Assembly (NCBI RefSeq): GCF_044465595.1
Contig: NZ_JBITLV010000003.1
Location: 124,001 to 188,000 of the forward strand
DNA: 64,000 nt
Reading direction: 5' to 3'
Source of the DNA: Spongisporangium articulatum
GTDB taxonomy: Bacteria; Actinomycetota; Actinomycetes; Actinomycetales; Kineosporiaceae
Program-made: the position numbers and the translations under genes
Shown: one piece after another, positions 1 through 7,954 of the stretch
How positions within the stretch are numbered: the stretch's first letter is position 1
Layout of the letters: each line of letters opens with the position of its first letter
The notes under the pieces: model-generated
Databases searched by the model: none
What the model was told of the DNA's origin: nothing
The model's input: the letters and a program-made list of their open reading frames with translations, nothing else

Positions 1-978
1 CAGCGGGCCCATCGTGGTGGCGTCGTCGAACGGGTCGCCGAGCACCGCCGCCGAGCGCGCCTTGAGCACCGCCGCGACGAACTCCTCGTGCACCTCGGCC
101 TGGACCAGCACCCGCTCCGTGGCGCAGCACACCTGGCCGGCGTTCCAGTACGCGCCGTACACCGCCGCCTCGGCCGCGTGCTCCAGGTCGGCGTCGTCCA
201 GGACGACGACCGGCCCGTTCCCGCTGGCCTCGATGATCGACCGCTTCAACCCGGCCGCCCGCACGATCCGCTCGGCCGTGGCGCTCGACCCGACGAACCC
301 GATCGCGTCGACCCCCGGGTGGGTGACCAGCTGCTCCCCCACCGGGCCGTCGCCCGGCAGGATCGAGACCAGGCCCTCGGGAACGCCCGCCTCCGTGAGG
401 AGCTCGCCCAGCCGCAGGCAGGCCAGTGGCGTGTGGCCCGGCGGCTTGGCCACCACCGCGTTGCCCGTGGCCAGGGCCGGCGCCACGAACTCCGTCATGA
501 TCATGAGTGGGAAGTTCCAGGGCGTCACGGCGGCCCAGACCCCGACCGGGACCCGGAACGTGAACATCCGCTTGGTCCGCGACGTCGACGGGATCACTTC
601 GCCGAAGAGGCGTTTCGCGTCCTCCGCCGAGTCGGTGAACAGCGCCGCCGTGTCCTCGACGTCGACGACCGCCTCGGCGGCGTACGGCTTGCCCTGCTCC
701 AGGGTGGTCAGCCGGGCCAGTTCCGCGGCGTCGGCCTCGATCAGGCGGGCCACCCGGTGGCACAGCTGCGCCCGCTCGGACGCCGTCCAGTGCCGGTAGT
801 CGTCGAAGGCGACCCGGGCGGCCGCCACGGCCGCGTCGACGTCCGCGCGCCCGACGTCCGGCAGCTCGGCCAGCGTCTGCCCGGTGACGGGCGAGACGAC
901 CGGGGTGGCCCCCGCGCCGGTGCCGTCGACGAACCGGCCTGCGACGTACAGCTTCGGGTTCGACCTGAGGGCTGCCAT
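1..978 (-). CDS. Aldehyde dehydrogenase (partial, C-terminus beyond left edge)
   Basis: NAD(P)+-dependent aldehyde dehydrogenase family, oxidising an aldehyde to the carboxylate; the substrate cannot be told. Reading from ATG at 978 on the minus strand, the protein begins MAALRSNPKLYVAGRFVDG, a typical ALDH N-terminus. It has the cofactor-binding VTPWNFPLM segment, a GFVGSSATAERI nucleotide-fold turn, the general-base glutamate in IIEASGNGP (where most ALDHs have ELGGK) and the catalytic cysteine in NAGQVCCATERV, with a second Cys right after it. About 326 of the usual ~480 residues lie in the window. It is divergent from the PPOX gene at 1064, so the DosR-like box at 1015-1029 lies between the two starts. 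Family is certain; substrate unknown. Confidence 0.93.
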   Translation of the reverse strand, partial: MAALRSNPKLYVAGRFVDGTGAGATPVVSPVTGQTLAELPDVGRADVDAAVAAARVAFDDYRHWTASERAQLCHRVARLIEADAAELARLTTLEQGKPYAAEAVVDVEDTAALFTDSAEDAKRLFGEVIPSTSRTKRMFTFRVPVGVWAAVTPWNFPLMIMTEFVAPALATGNAVVAKPPGHTPLACLRLGELLTEAGVPEGLVSILPGDGPVGEQLVTHPGVDAIGFVGSSATAERIVRAAGLKRSIIEASGNGPVVVLDDADLEHAAEAAVYGAYWNAGQVCCATERVLVQAEVHEEFVAAVLKARSAAVLGDPFDDATTMGPL

Positions 979-1014
979 GGCCCCAGCCTGCCACCCGCGG
1001 GTCCCACCGGGAAC

Positions 1015-1029
1015 GGGACTTCCGGCCCT
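1015..1029 (+). promoter_or_regulatory. DosR/DevR-like box upstream of PPOX gene
   Basis: GGGACTTCCGGCCCT resembles the GGGACTTnnGnCCC core bound by DosR/DevR-type response regulators. Its centre is 30 bp upstream of the -10 hexamer TACCGT (1052-1057), an activator position. The same motif and the same spacing recur before the next gene at 1511-1525. Confidence 0.5.
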
Positions 1030-1063
1030 GACCGGGCCGTCCCCGCCTGCCTACCGTCGAGGG

Positions 1064-1483
1064 ATGAGCAAGCCGACCACCCATGCGTCCCCCGGCCCGC
1101 CGGCCGCACGGTCGACGGAGGACATGAGCCCCGTCGAGGCCCGCCGGCTGCTGGCCGCCGCCCCCTTCGGGCGGCTCGTCTACACGTACGGCGCCCTGCC
1201 GGAGGTGATCCCCGTCAACATCCGGCTGGACGACGAGGCCCTCCTCGTGCGGGTGTCCTTCCGGTCCCGCGCGGCGCGGGCCGCGCTGAACACCGTGGTC
1301 GCCCTCCAGGTGGACGAGATCGACCCGGTCGCCCGCACCGGCTGGAGCATCACCGTCATCGGGCGCAGCACGGTCGCGAACCCGGCCCGCATCCCGGACG
1401 ACCCGTGGGTGCGGGGCGAGCACGACCTGGTCATCGCCATCCCGCTGGAACGGGTGACCGGCCGGCGGCTCGTCGCCCTCTGA
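1064..1483 (+). CDS. Pyridoxamine 5'-phosphate oxidase-like FMN-binding split-barrel protein
   Basis: A 139-residue protein of the PPOX-like flavin-binding split barrel. The segment ARRLLAAAPFGRLVYTYGALPEVIPVN is the usual first strand pair (cxxxLLa...GrL.....g.P.v.PVn). Members bind FMN, F420 or haem; the ligand is not evident here. ATG 1064 is preferred over in-frame upstream starts because TACCGT lies 6 nt upstream at 1052-1057, giving a leaderless transcript, and the upstream frame has no PPOX homology. Next come a universal stress protein and a RafH-like factor. In Mycobacterium tuberculosis a PPOX-like protein (Rv0080) likewise sits beside RafH (Rv0079) in the DosR regulon, so a role in hypoxia or dormancy is inferred. 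Confidence 0.85.
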   Translation: MSKPTTHASPGPPAARSTEDMSPVEARRLLAAAPFGRLVYTYGALPEVIPVNIRLDDEALLVRVSFRSRAARAALNTVVALQVDEIDPVARTGWSITVIGRSTVANPARIPDDPWVRGEHDLVIAIPLERVTGRRLVAL

Positions 1484-1510
1484 GCCGGGCCCTGAACGGC
1501 CTTCCCGTGC

Positions 1511-1525
1511 GGGACTTTCGCCCCT
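1511..1525 (+). promoter_or_regulatory. DosR/DevR-like box upstream of universal stress protein gene
   Basis: GGGACTTTCGCCCCT, centred 30 bp upstream of a possible -10 CAGAGT (1548-1553), the same geometry as the box at 1015-1029. It matches the GGGACTTTnGnCCC pattern of DosR-type operators. Confidence 0.5.
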
Positions 1526-1583
1526 GACGCCGTGGAACCGGCGGTGGCAGAGTCACGTTGAGCTCGAGGGAAGGGAGATCGAC

Positions 1584-2015
1584 ATGACGCAGGGTCGCGT
1601 GGTGGTCGGCTACGACGGACGGTGGCAGGGCCCCGAGGTGCTCGACGCGGCGGCCGCGGAGGCCGAGCGGCGCGGCGTGCCGCTGTCGCTGGTGACGCTG
1701 ATCCGGGTCGAGGACGACGCCCAGTGCCTGAGCGAGCGCCCGCCCTACGGCCGCCAGGCCCGCAAGGTGGCGCGCCGGGCGCTCGACGAGGCCCGCGCCT
1801 ACCTGGCCGTCCGGCGACCGGGGCTTCGGGTGGCCTGTCACGTGCTCTCGTTCGACGAGGTCGACCCCGAGGTCGAACCGTTCCGCTCGTGCGCCGTCCT
1901 GGTGCTCGGTGACCGCGGCAACCACGACGCACCGCCCCGGGCGCTGGGGTCGGCCAGCCGCCGGTTGTCCGGGGCGGTGGCCGCTCCGCTGCTCGAGGTC
2001 ACCCGCTCGACCTGA
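1584..2015 (+). CDS. Universal stress protein (UspA family)
   Basis: A 143-residue single-domain universal stress protein. The N-terminus VVVGYDGRW matches the family VvVGvDGS strand, and the C-terminal segment keeps the ATP-binding pattern G-2x-G-9x-G-S (GDRG ... LGS), so it belongs to the nucleotide-binding Usp branch. ATG 1584 has a Shine-Dalgarno-like GAAGGGAG about 8 nt upstream. A DosR-like box lies at 1511-1525. USPs are the most frequent members of actinobacterial DosR regulons, and the flanking PPOX and hibernation-factor genes fit that setting. Signal, if any, is unknown. Confidence 0.88.
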   Translation: MTQGRVVVGYDGRWQGPEVLDAAAAEAERRGVPLSLVTLIRVEDDAQCLSERPPYGRQARKVARRALDEARAYLAVRRPGLRVACHVLSFDEVDPEVEPFRSCAVLVLGDRGNHDAPPRALGSASRRLSGAVAAPLLEVTRST

Positions 2016-2039
2016 CCCGGTCGGGCCGGGAGTCGACGG

Positions 2040-2054
2040 CAGGTCGAAAGTCCC
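2040..2054 (-). promoter_or_regulatory. DosR/DevR-like box upstream of hibernation factor gene (inverted)
   Basis: On the minus strand this reads GGGACTTTCGACCTG, sharing the nine bases GGGACTTTC with the box at 1511. It lies about 28 bp upstream of a CGTACT hexamer (2075-2080) that could be the -10 for the gene starting at 2150. Confidence 0.42.
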
Positions 2055-2149
2055 TGTCCGGCAGACCGTCCGGCCGTACTGCCCGACCCCGTTCAGCAGC
2101 AGGCTGGGCCCGCGACGGCGCCCGGCCGCGCAGGACGAGAGGCAGTTCG

Positions 2150-2893
2150 ATGCTCAGCGAACGTTGGCAACTGGACGTGCAGCGTCACGGCGAGGTCACG
2201 CCGGACGGGGCCGACTACCTGGAGACCAGGCTCCAGTCCGCCCTGCGCGGGGCCCCCGGGCCCGTCGGTCACGTACGCGGCCGGTTGTCCCGGCACGAGC
2301 ACGAGAAGCCGGCCGTGATCGTGGCCCAGGTGCGCCTCGACGTCGCCGGGCGCCCGGTGCGGGTGCAGACCCGGGGGACGACGGTGGCCGAGGCCGTCGA
2401 CCGGCTCGCCGACCGGCTGCGGTCACGTCTGGAGAACCTCGACCGCCGGCCGCGCGACCGGGCGGCCCACCCGGCCCCGCTCCCCGGTGCCGAACCCCGG
2501 GTCAGCCGCCGCAAGTCCGCGCTGCTGTCGACCTGCACGATCGATGTCGCGGTCGACGAGCTGGAGTTCATGGACTACGACTTCCACCTGTTCGTGGAGG
2601 ACAGCTCGGGCACGGACAGTGTCGTCGTCCGGGACGCGGACGCGGGCTACGCCCTGCTGCAGACCGTCCCCGAGCCGTGGAACCTGGTGCCGTTCGAGAC
2701 CGCGGTCCACCTCGACACCGAGCCGCCGCCGGTGCTCACCGAGGAGGAGGCGGTCACGCGGCTGGTGATCCTCGACGAGCCGTACCTCTTCTTCACCGAC
2801 CGGGCGACCGGCCGCGGGTGCGTGCTGTACCGCCGGCTCGACGGCGACCTGGGGCTGCTCAGCCCGGCCCCCGCAGGCCGTTCCGACGGGTGA
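2150..2893 (+). CDS. Ribosome hibernation promoting factor, RafH/long-HPF-like
   Basis: A 247-residue HPF/RaiA (sigma-54 modulation protein) family member. The N-terminal ~100 residues form the ribosome-binding HPF domain (VQRHGEVTPDGADYLETRL..., ending in VAEAVDRLADRLRSRLENL, the usual helix). An RR-rich linker follows. Then come two consecutive copies of the C-terminal dimerisation-type domain: one around DELEFMDYDFHLFVEDSSG...DAGYALLQ and one around EEEAVTRLVILDEPYLFFTD...VLYRRLDGDLGLL. Two tail copies resemble mycobacterial RafH rather than ordinary long HPF. It would stabilise idle ribosomes in stress. ATG 2150 follows GAGAGG. The 3' end overlaps the convergent GH1 gene by 35 bp. Confidence 0.85.
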   Translation: MLSERWQLDVQRHGEVTPDGADYLETRLQSALRGAPGPVGHVRGRLSRHEHEKPAVIVAQVRLDVAGRPVRVQTRGTTVAEAVDRLADRLRSRLENLDRRPRDRAAHPAPLPGAEPRVSRRKSALLSTCTIDVAVDELEFMDYDFHLFVEDSSGTDSVVVRDADAGYALLQTVPEPWNLVPFETAVHLDTEPPPVLTEEEAVTRLVILDEPYLFFTDRATGRGCVLYRRLDGDLGLLSPAPAGRSDG

Positions 2894-4244
2894 CCTCGGC
2901 GAACCAGAGGGCGCTGTCCTTCGGCGTACGCACCTGGGTGTCGTAGTCGACGTGCACCAGGCCGAAGCGTTTCGCGTACCCGTAGGCCCACTCGAAGTTG
3001 TCGAGCAGGCTCCAGACGAAGTAGCCGCGCAGGTCGACGCCGTCGTCGATGGCCCGGGCCGCGGCGCGGAAGTGCCCGTCCAGGAAGGCGATCCGCTCGT
3101 GGTCGTGCACGGCGCCGTCGGGCGAGACCACGTCGGGGTAGGCGGCGCCGTTCTCCGTCACGTACAACGGGATCGGGTCGTAGTCGCGGGCCAGCCCGGT
3201 GAGCACGTCGTACAGCCCGGTCGGGTCGATCTCCCAGCCCATGTCCGTGACCGGCAACCCGGTCCCGACCTGGCGCACGTCCTCGCTGCCCACCCACGCC
3301 GAGGGGGCGCCCTCGTAGCGGAGGCTCCCCTCGTCGGCCGACACCGCGGCCCGGAAGTAGTAGTTCACGCCCAGGACGTCGAGCGGGGTCCCCGTCACGA
3401 TCTCGTCGCCGTCCTGCACGAAACCCAGGTCGCTGACGGCCTCGACGTCGGCCCGCAGGTCCTCGGGGTAGCGACCGCGCAGGATCGGGTCGAGGAAGAT
3501 CCGGTTCGACACGGCGTCGACCCGGCGGGCCGCGTCGACGTCGGCGGGTGAGTCGGTGGCGGGCACCGTCGGGGTCAGGTTGAGCGTGATGCCGTACGAG
3601 GCGTCGGGATCCGCGGCCCGCATGGCCTGCACGCCCAGCCCGTGGCCGAGCATCAGGTGATGCGCGGCGGCCAGCGCGGCCGCCGGTTCGGTGCGCCCGG
3701 GCGCGTGCACCCCGGAGGCGTACCCGAGGAACGCCGAGCACCAGGGTTCGTTCATCGTCGTCCAGTACCGGATCCGGTCGTGCAGCCGGCGGTGCACGGC
3801 GGCCGCGTAGTCGGCGAAGCGGTACGCCGTGTCCCGCGCCGGCCAACCCCCGGCGTCCTCCAGGTCCTGGGGCAGGTCCCAGTGGTAGAGCGTGACCCAC
3901 GGCTGGATGTCGTGCGCGAGCAGCTCGTCGACCAGGCGCGAGTAGAAGTCGACGCCGTCCGGGTTCAGCCCGCCCCGGCCGGCGGGCTGCAACCGCGGCC
4001 AGGCCAGCGAGAACCGGTAGTGCGTGACCCCGAGGTCGGCCAGCAGCGCGACGTCCTCGCGATAGCGGTTGTAGTGGTCGTCGGCGACGTCGCCGTGGTC
4101 GCCGCCTGCGACCCGGCCCGGCAGGTGGGAGAACGTGTCCCAGATGGACGGCGACCGGCCGCCCTCCTTGACCGCGCCCTCGATCTGGTAGCTGGCGGTC
4201 GCCGTCCCCCAGGCGAACCCGGCCGGGAACAGTACGTCACTCAT
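2859..4244 (-). CDS. Glycoside hydrolase family 1 beta-glucosidase
   Basis: GH1 retaining beta-glycosidase, 461 residues, the usual length. Family marks are FPAGFAWGTATASYQIEGA at the N-terminus, the acid/base glutamate in TMNEPW (about residue 166), and the nucleophile glutamate in YVTENG near residue 350. There is no signal peptide, so it acts in the cytoplasm on imported disaccharides or short beta-glucosides. The start is ATG 4244, which overlaps the LacI stop codon (TGATG); a GTG three bases upstream is an alternative. It is last in the minus-strand series GH3-lacI-GH1 and divergent from a sugar ABC importer, so import and hydrolysis are probably co-regulated. Confidence 0.95.
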   Translation of the reverse strand: MSDVLFPAGFAWGTATASYQIEGAVKEGGRSPSIWDTFSHLPGRVAGGDHGDVADDHYNRYREDVALLADLGVTHYRFSLAWPRLQPAGRGGLNPDGVDFYSRLVDELLAHDIQPWVTLYHWDLPQDLEDAGGWPARDTAYRFADYAAAVHRRLHDRIRYWTTMNEPWCSAFLGYASGVHAPGRTEPAAALAAAHHLMLGHGLGVQAMRAADPDASYGITLNLTPTVPATDSPADVDAARRVDAVSNRIFLDPILRGRYPEDLRADVEAVSDLGFVQDGDEIVTGTPLDVLGVNYYFRAAVSADEGSLRYEGAPSAWVGSEDVRQVGTGLPVTDMGWEIDPTGLYDVLTGLARDYDPIPLYVTENGAAYPDVVSPDGAVHDHERIAFLDGHFRAAARAIDDGVDLRGYFVWSLLDNFEWAYGYAKRFGLVHVDYDTQVRTPKDSALWFAEVTRRNGLRGPG

Positions 4245-5305
4245 CACGCCTCCTCGCGCAGAGCTTCCGTGGAGTCACGCACGATCAGCCGGGTGGCCAG
4301 CTCGACATGGTGGGAGTCGAGCTCCTCCCCGGCCACCAGGCGCAGCGCGGTGCGCAGGGCGACGGCCCCCATCTCGCGCAGCGGCTGGCGCACGGTGGTC
4401 AACGCGGGCGACGACATCTTGGCCATCAACGTGTCGTCGAAACCGACCACGCTGAGGTCCTCGGGCACCCGCAGCCCACGCGAGCGGGCCGCCTCGATCA
4501 CGGCCAGGGCGGTCTCGTCGCTGCCGGCGAACACCGCGGTCGGCGGCTCGGGCAGGTCGAGCAGCACCATCGCCTGCTTGAGCGCGCTGTCGAACATGAA
4601 GTCACCGGTGCGCACGTAGGCGTCCGGCACCTCCTCGCCGGCGGCCTCGACCGCGGCCCGGAAACCCGCCGCCCGGGCCTGGTTGCAGGCGGCGGTGACC
4701 GGCCCGCCGATGTAGGCGATGCGGCGGTGCCCCAGCTCGAGCAGGTGCTGGGTGGCGGACAGGCCCCCGGCGAAGTTGGTCGAACCGATGCTGGTGATCT
4801 GCGCGTCGGGCAGGTTCAGCGGGTCGACGACGACCAGCGGCAGCCGCACCTTGTCGAGGGCGGCGATGTCGTCCGCCGACAGCTCGTCGACCACGGAGAT
4901 GACCGCCCGGCGACCGGCCCGGACCAGGTCGGCGACCCAGTCGGCCCCGGTGCCCCCGGCGGGCTGGTCCTCGCGGCGGCTGACGATCACGGCCACCTGG
5001 GCGGCGGCCCCGGCGTCCAGCACGCCCTGCACCACCTCGACGCCGTACGCGTTGAGGTCGTTGTGGAACAACAGCTCGACGCTCGGCCCGCTGACCTGGA
5101 ACGCCCGGGCCGACCGCTGGCCGTCGGGCTCCGTGCGCTGCCGGCCCACGTAGTCGTGCTGGCGCAACAGTTCCTGGACCAGGGCGCGGGTGCTCGGGGC
5201 GACGTCCGAGCGGCCGTTGAGCACCTTGGAGACGGTCGCGATCGAGACGCCGGCCGCCTCGGCGATCGTGGACAGTGTCGCGCGGGGGGCCCGGGGTTCA
5301 GTCAC
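4244..5305 (-). CDS. LacI-family transcriptional regulator
   Basis: A 353-residue LacI/GalR repressor. The N-terminal helix-turn-helix is TLSTIAEAAGVSIATVSKVL followed by the hinge NGRSDVAPSTR, and the rest is a periplasmic-binding-protein-like sugar domain (FDDTLMAKMSSPALTTVRQP is the usual C-terminal signature). The GTG start at 5305 overlaps the GH3 3' end by 8 bp, so the two are translationally linked, and its own stop overlaps the GH1 start. It most likely represses this divergent locus and is released by the imported sugar or a breakdown product. Candidate operators lie at 7683-7697, 7789-7796 and 7846-7858. Confidence 0.94.
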   Translation of the reverse strand: MTEPRAPRATLSTIAEAAGVSIATVSKVLNGRSDVAPSTRALVQELLRQHDYVGRQRTEPDGQRSARAFQVSGPSVELLFHNDLNAYGVEVVQGVLDAGAAAQVAVIVSRREDQPAGGTGADWVADLVRAGRRAVISVVDELSADDIAALDKVRLPLVVVDPLNLPDAQITSIGSTNFAGGLSATQHLLELGHRRIAYIGGPVTAACNQARAAGFRAAVEAAGEEVPDAYVRTGDFMFDSALKQAMVLLDLPEPPTAVFAGSDETALAVIEAARSRGLRVPEDLSVVGFDDTLMAKMSSPALTTVRQPLREMGAVALRTALRLVAGEELDSHHVELATRLIVRDSTEALREEA

Positions 5306-7700
5306 GGCCGACCGGCCTGACGTCGACCGGCCTCACATCGACCGGCGTCAGCAGCACCCGGTCGTGCCCGACGGTGCGCACCGGCCCGGTCAGGTGCACG
5401 GTCGCGCGACCGGGCAGGTCGCCCGCTGAGGTTCCCACGAGCAGCTCCAGCTCCCCTGGTTCGACGACGCGGGTCAGGTCGCGCCCCGTGAACGCCGTGC
5501 GGTCGGTATGCACCGTGAAGCGTACGTCGGCCTGTTCGCCGGGACGCAGCTCGACCCGCGCGTAACCGATCAGGCGACGGGTGGGTAGGGCGACCGGCGC
5601 GACGACGTCCCGCAGGTAGAGCTGGACCACCTCGGCCCCGGCGCGGGGCCCGGTGTTGGTGACCCGGACGCCGAGGGTCAGCTCCCCGTCGGTGGGCACC
5701 TCCGCGGCGCTCACCTCGGGGTCCGACAGCGCGAACGTCGTGTAGGAGCGTCCGAACCCGAAGGGGAACAGCGGGGCGGCGTGCAGGCTGCTGATGCCCG
5801 CGTCCTCGGTGCCCAGCGGCGGCTGGAGGTACGTGCCGGGCTGGCCGCCGGGGGTACGCGGGATCTGGACGGGCAGCTTGCCGGTCGGCACCGTGCGCCC
5901 GGACAGCACCCCGGCGATCGCCGCCCCCGCCTCCTCGCCGGGCATGAAGGCCTGCACGAGCCCCGCCGCCCGGTCTGCGAAATCGCCCAGTGCGTAGGGC
6001 CTTCCGGAGACCACGACGACGACCACGGGGGTGCCGGTGTCGAGCAGGGCCGCCAGCAGTTCGGCCTGGACGCCGGGCAGGTTCAGGTCGTCGGCGTCGC
6101 ACCCCTCACCCGACGAGCCGTACCCGAACAACCCCGCCAGGTCACCGACGAAGGCGAGACAGAGGTCCGACCCGCGGGCGGCGTCCACGGCCGCGGCGAA
6201 GCCGCCCCGCTCGGAACCGGTCACCTCGCAGCCCGTCTCGTGCACGACGTCCACCCCGGGCAGTTCGGCGCGCAGCGCGTCGAGCGCGGTCGGGACGTCG
6301 AGCCCGAGCCCCAGCCCCGGGTACCGGGGCAGCACGTGGTTGGGGAAGGCGTAGCAGCCCATGAACGTGCGCGGGTCGGCCGCGGTCGGCCCCACGACGG
6401 CCACCCTCGACAGCGCCGCCGGGCGGTCGTCGCCGAGCAACGGCAGGGCGGTGCCGGGGTCGAGCAGGACGACGGAGCGCTCGGCCACCTCGCGGGCCAG
6501 CGCCCGGTTGGCGGTCGAGTCCAGCTCGACGGCGGCGGCGCCGGCGACCGAGCCCTCCGGCGTCCATCCGTCGTCCAGCAGGCCGAGCCGGACCTTCTGC
6601 CGCAGGATGCGCGCGGCCGCGCGGTCGACGACCGCCTCGTCGAGCCGGCCGTCGCGCACCGCCTCGACGAGCGTCGGGCCGAACCCGAGGGTGTCGGGCA
6701 GCTCGACGTCGATCCCGGCCTGCAGGGCCAGCACGCCCGCGTCGGCGAAGTCCGCGGCGACCCGGTGCATGGTGGCCAGGAACGGGACCGACCAGTAGTC
6801 GGACACCACGGTTCCGTCGAAATGCCATGCATCACGAAGGATCTCGGTCAGCAACCACGGGTCGGCACCGGCCGGTACGCCGTCCACGTCGGAGTAGGAG
6901 TTCATCACCGAGCCGACCCCGCCGAGGCGGATCGCGTGCTCGAAGGGCGGCAGCACGACGTCCAGCAGTTCGCGCCGGCCCATCGAGACGGGCCCGTGGT
7001 TGCGGGCGCCGCGGCTGGCCGAGTAGCCGGCGAAGTGCTTCAGGGTGGCGATGACGCCCGCGCCCTCCACGCCGCGCACGTAGGCGGCACCGGTGGTGGC
7101 GACCAGGTACGGGTCCTCACCCATCGTCTCCTCGACGCGGCCCCACCGGTAGTCGCGCACGACGTCCATCACCGGCGCGAGGCCCTGGTGGACGCCGAGG
7201 GCGGCGAGGTCGCGGCCGATGGCGGAACCGACCCGCTCGACCAGTTCGGGGTCGAAGGTCGCGGCCCAGGCCAGCGGGGCCGGGTAGACGGTGGCGCCGT
7301 AGCTGGTCAGGCCGGTCAGGCACTCCTCGTGCACGATCGCCGGGATCCGCAGCCGCGAGTTCGCCACCACGATGCGCTGCTGGCGGACCAGTTCGGCCGC
7401 CCCCTCCTCGGGGCTCACGGGCCGACTGCCGTAGATCCGGGTCAGGTGGCCCATCCCCTGTGCCGCAGCGGTTTCCAGCGGGACGGTGCCGGAGGCGGCG
7501 AACACGTCCTGCATCGGCGCGACGTTGAGCGCGTCAGCGTCCGGCGGCGTGTCCTCGTCCTGCATGTCGTTGCCGAGCCAGCGGCTCCCGAGCTGACCGA
7601 CCTTCTCCTCGAGCGTGAGCTCGGCCAGGAGGAGTGCGACGCGGCGGTCCGGTTCGAGCGCCGGGTCGGACCAGGCCTGCCCTTCGAAAGTTTCGAACAT
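5298..7700 (-). CDS. Glycoside hydrolase family 3 beta-xylosidase/beta-glucosidase
   Basis: An 800-residue GH3 enzyme, full length for the BxlA/BglX type. Domains in order are the (beta/alpha)8 barrel (LTLEEKVGQLGSRWLG ... LKHFAGYSASRGARNHGPVS), with the nucleophile aspartate in GTVVSDYWSV; the alpha/beta sandwich (FVGDLAGLFGYGSSGEGCD); and a C-terminal fibronectin III-like domain (VTNTGPRAGAEVVQLYLRD). No signal peptide is seen, so it is cytosolic. ATG 7700 lies 6 nt from TAAGGT (minus strand, 7707-7712), a leaderless start. It heads the GH3-lacI-GH1 series and is divergent from a CUT1-type importer. Substrate could be xylo- or cello-oligosaccharides. Confidence 0.94.
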   Translation of the reverse strand: MFETFEGQAWSDPALEPDRRVALLLAELTLEEKVGQLGSRWLGNDMQDEDTPPDADALNVAPMQDVFAASGTVPLETAAAQGMGHLTRIYGSRPVSPEEGAAELVRQQRIVVANSRLRIPAIVHEECLTGLTSYGATVYPAPLAWAATFDPELVERVGSAIGRDLAALGVHQGLAPVMDVVRDYRWGRVEETMGEDPYLVATTGAAYVRGVEGAGVIATLKHFAGYSASRGARNHGPVSMGRRELLDVVLPPFEHAIRLGGVGSVMNSYSDVDGVPAGADPWLLTEILRDAWHFDGTVVSDYWSVPFLATMHRVAADFADAGVLALQAGIDVELPDTLGFGPTLVEAVRDGRLDEAVVDRAAARILRQKVRLGLLDDGWTPEGSVAGAAAVELDSTANRALAREVAERSVVLLDPGTALPLLGDDRPAALSRVAVVGPTAADPRTFMGCYAFPNHVLPRYPGLGLGLDVPTALDALRAELPGVDVVHETGCEVTGSERGGFAAAVDAARGSDLCLAFVGDLAGLFGYGSSGEGCDADDLNLPGVQAELLAALLDTGTPVVVVVVSGRPYALGDFADRAAGLVQAFMPGEEAGAAIAGVLSGRTVPTGKLPVQIPRTPGGQPGTYLQPPLGTEDAGISSLHAAPLFPFGFGRSYTTFALSDPEVSAAEVPTDGELTLGVRVTNTGPRAGAEVVQLYLRDVVAPVALPTRRLIGYARVELRPGEQADVRFTVHTDRTAFTGRDLTRVVEPGELELLVGTSAGDLPGRATVHLTGPVRTVGHDRVLLTPVDVRPVDVRPVGRD
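7683..7697. promoter_or_regulatory. Candidate LacI-family operator at the GH3 start
   Basis: TTCGAAAGTTTCGAA is a palindrome with 7-bp arms around one central base, placed at codons 2-6 of the GH3 gene, immediately downstream of its predicted leaderless start. The core recalls the CGAA...TTCG operators of BxlR-type LacI regulators. A partial copy (TCGAAAGTTGTCG) lies at 7846-7858, downstream of the divergent promoter. Confidence 0.4.
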
Positions 7701-7788
7701 GGCACCACCTTAACCGCTGGCCGACTTTGTTGTTTCAGAGCGTGTTTTCGCAGATCACTGGGCACCAACTCTCGGTCGTCCGTAACTT

Positions 7789-7796
7789 TTGCGCAA
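7789..7796. promoter_or_regulatory. TTGCGCAA palindrome, alternative LacI-family operator
   Basis: An 8-bp perfect palindrome with the central CG typical of LacI-family sites, 5 bp upstream of the -35 hexamer of the importer promoter. It is an alternative or additional operator to 7683-7697. Confidence 0.3.
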
Positions 7797-7801
7797 CCCT
7801 C

Positions 7802-7830
7802 TTGACACCAGAATTCTCGAAACCTACGTT
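7802..7830 (+). promoter_or_regulatory. Sigma-70-type promoter for sugar importer
   Basis: A perfect -35 TTGACA (7802-7807), a 17-bp spacer and the -10 TACGTT (7825-7830). It lies about 120 bp upstream of the binding-protein GTG at 7955, leaving a leader in which 7846-7858 could serve as a repressor site. Confidence 0.6.
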
Positions 7831-7954
7831 CGGTTGCGGTCGCCGTCGAAAGTTGTCGCCGGAATGCCGCACCTCCGGGACATGACTGGACGCGGCGCGT
7901 GTCCGGTCCCATCCGCCCGCCGCCGCGCGAGGCGCGAGTGCAACGGAGATCAAC

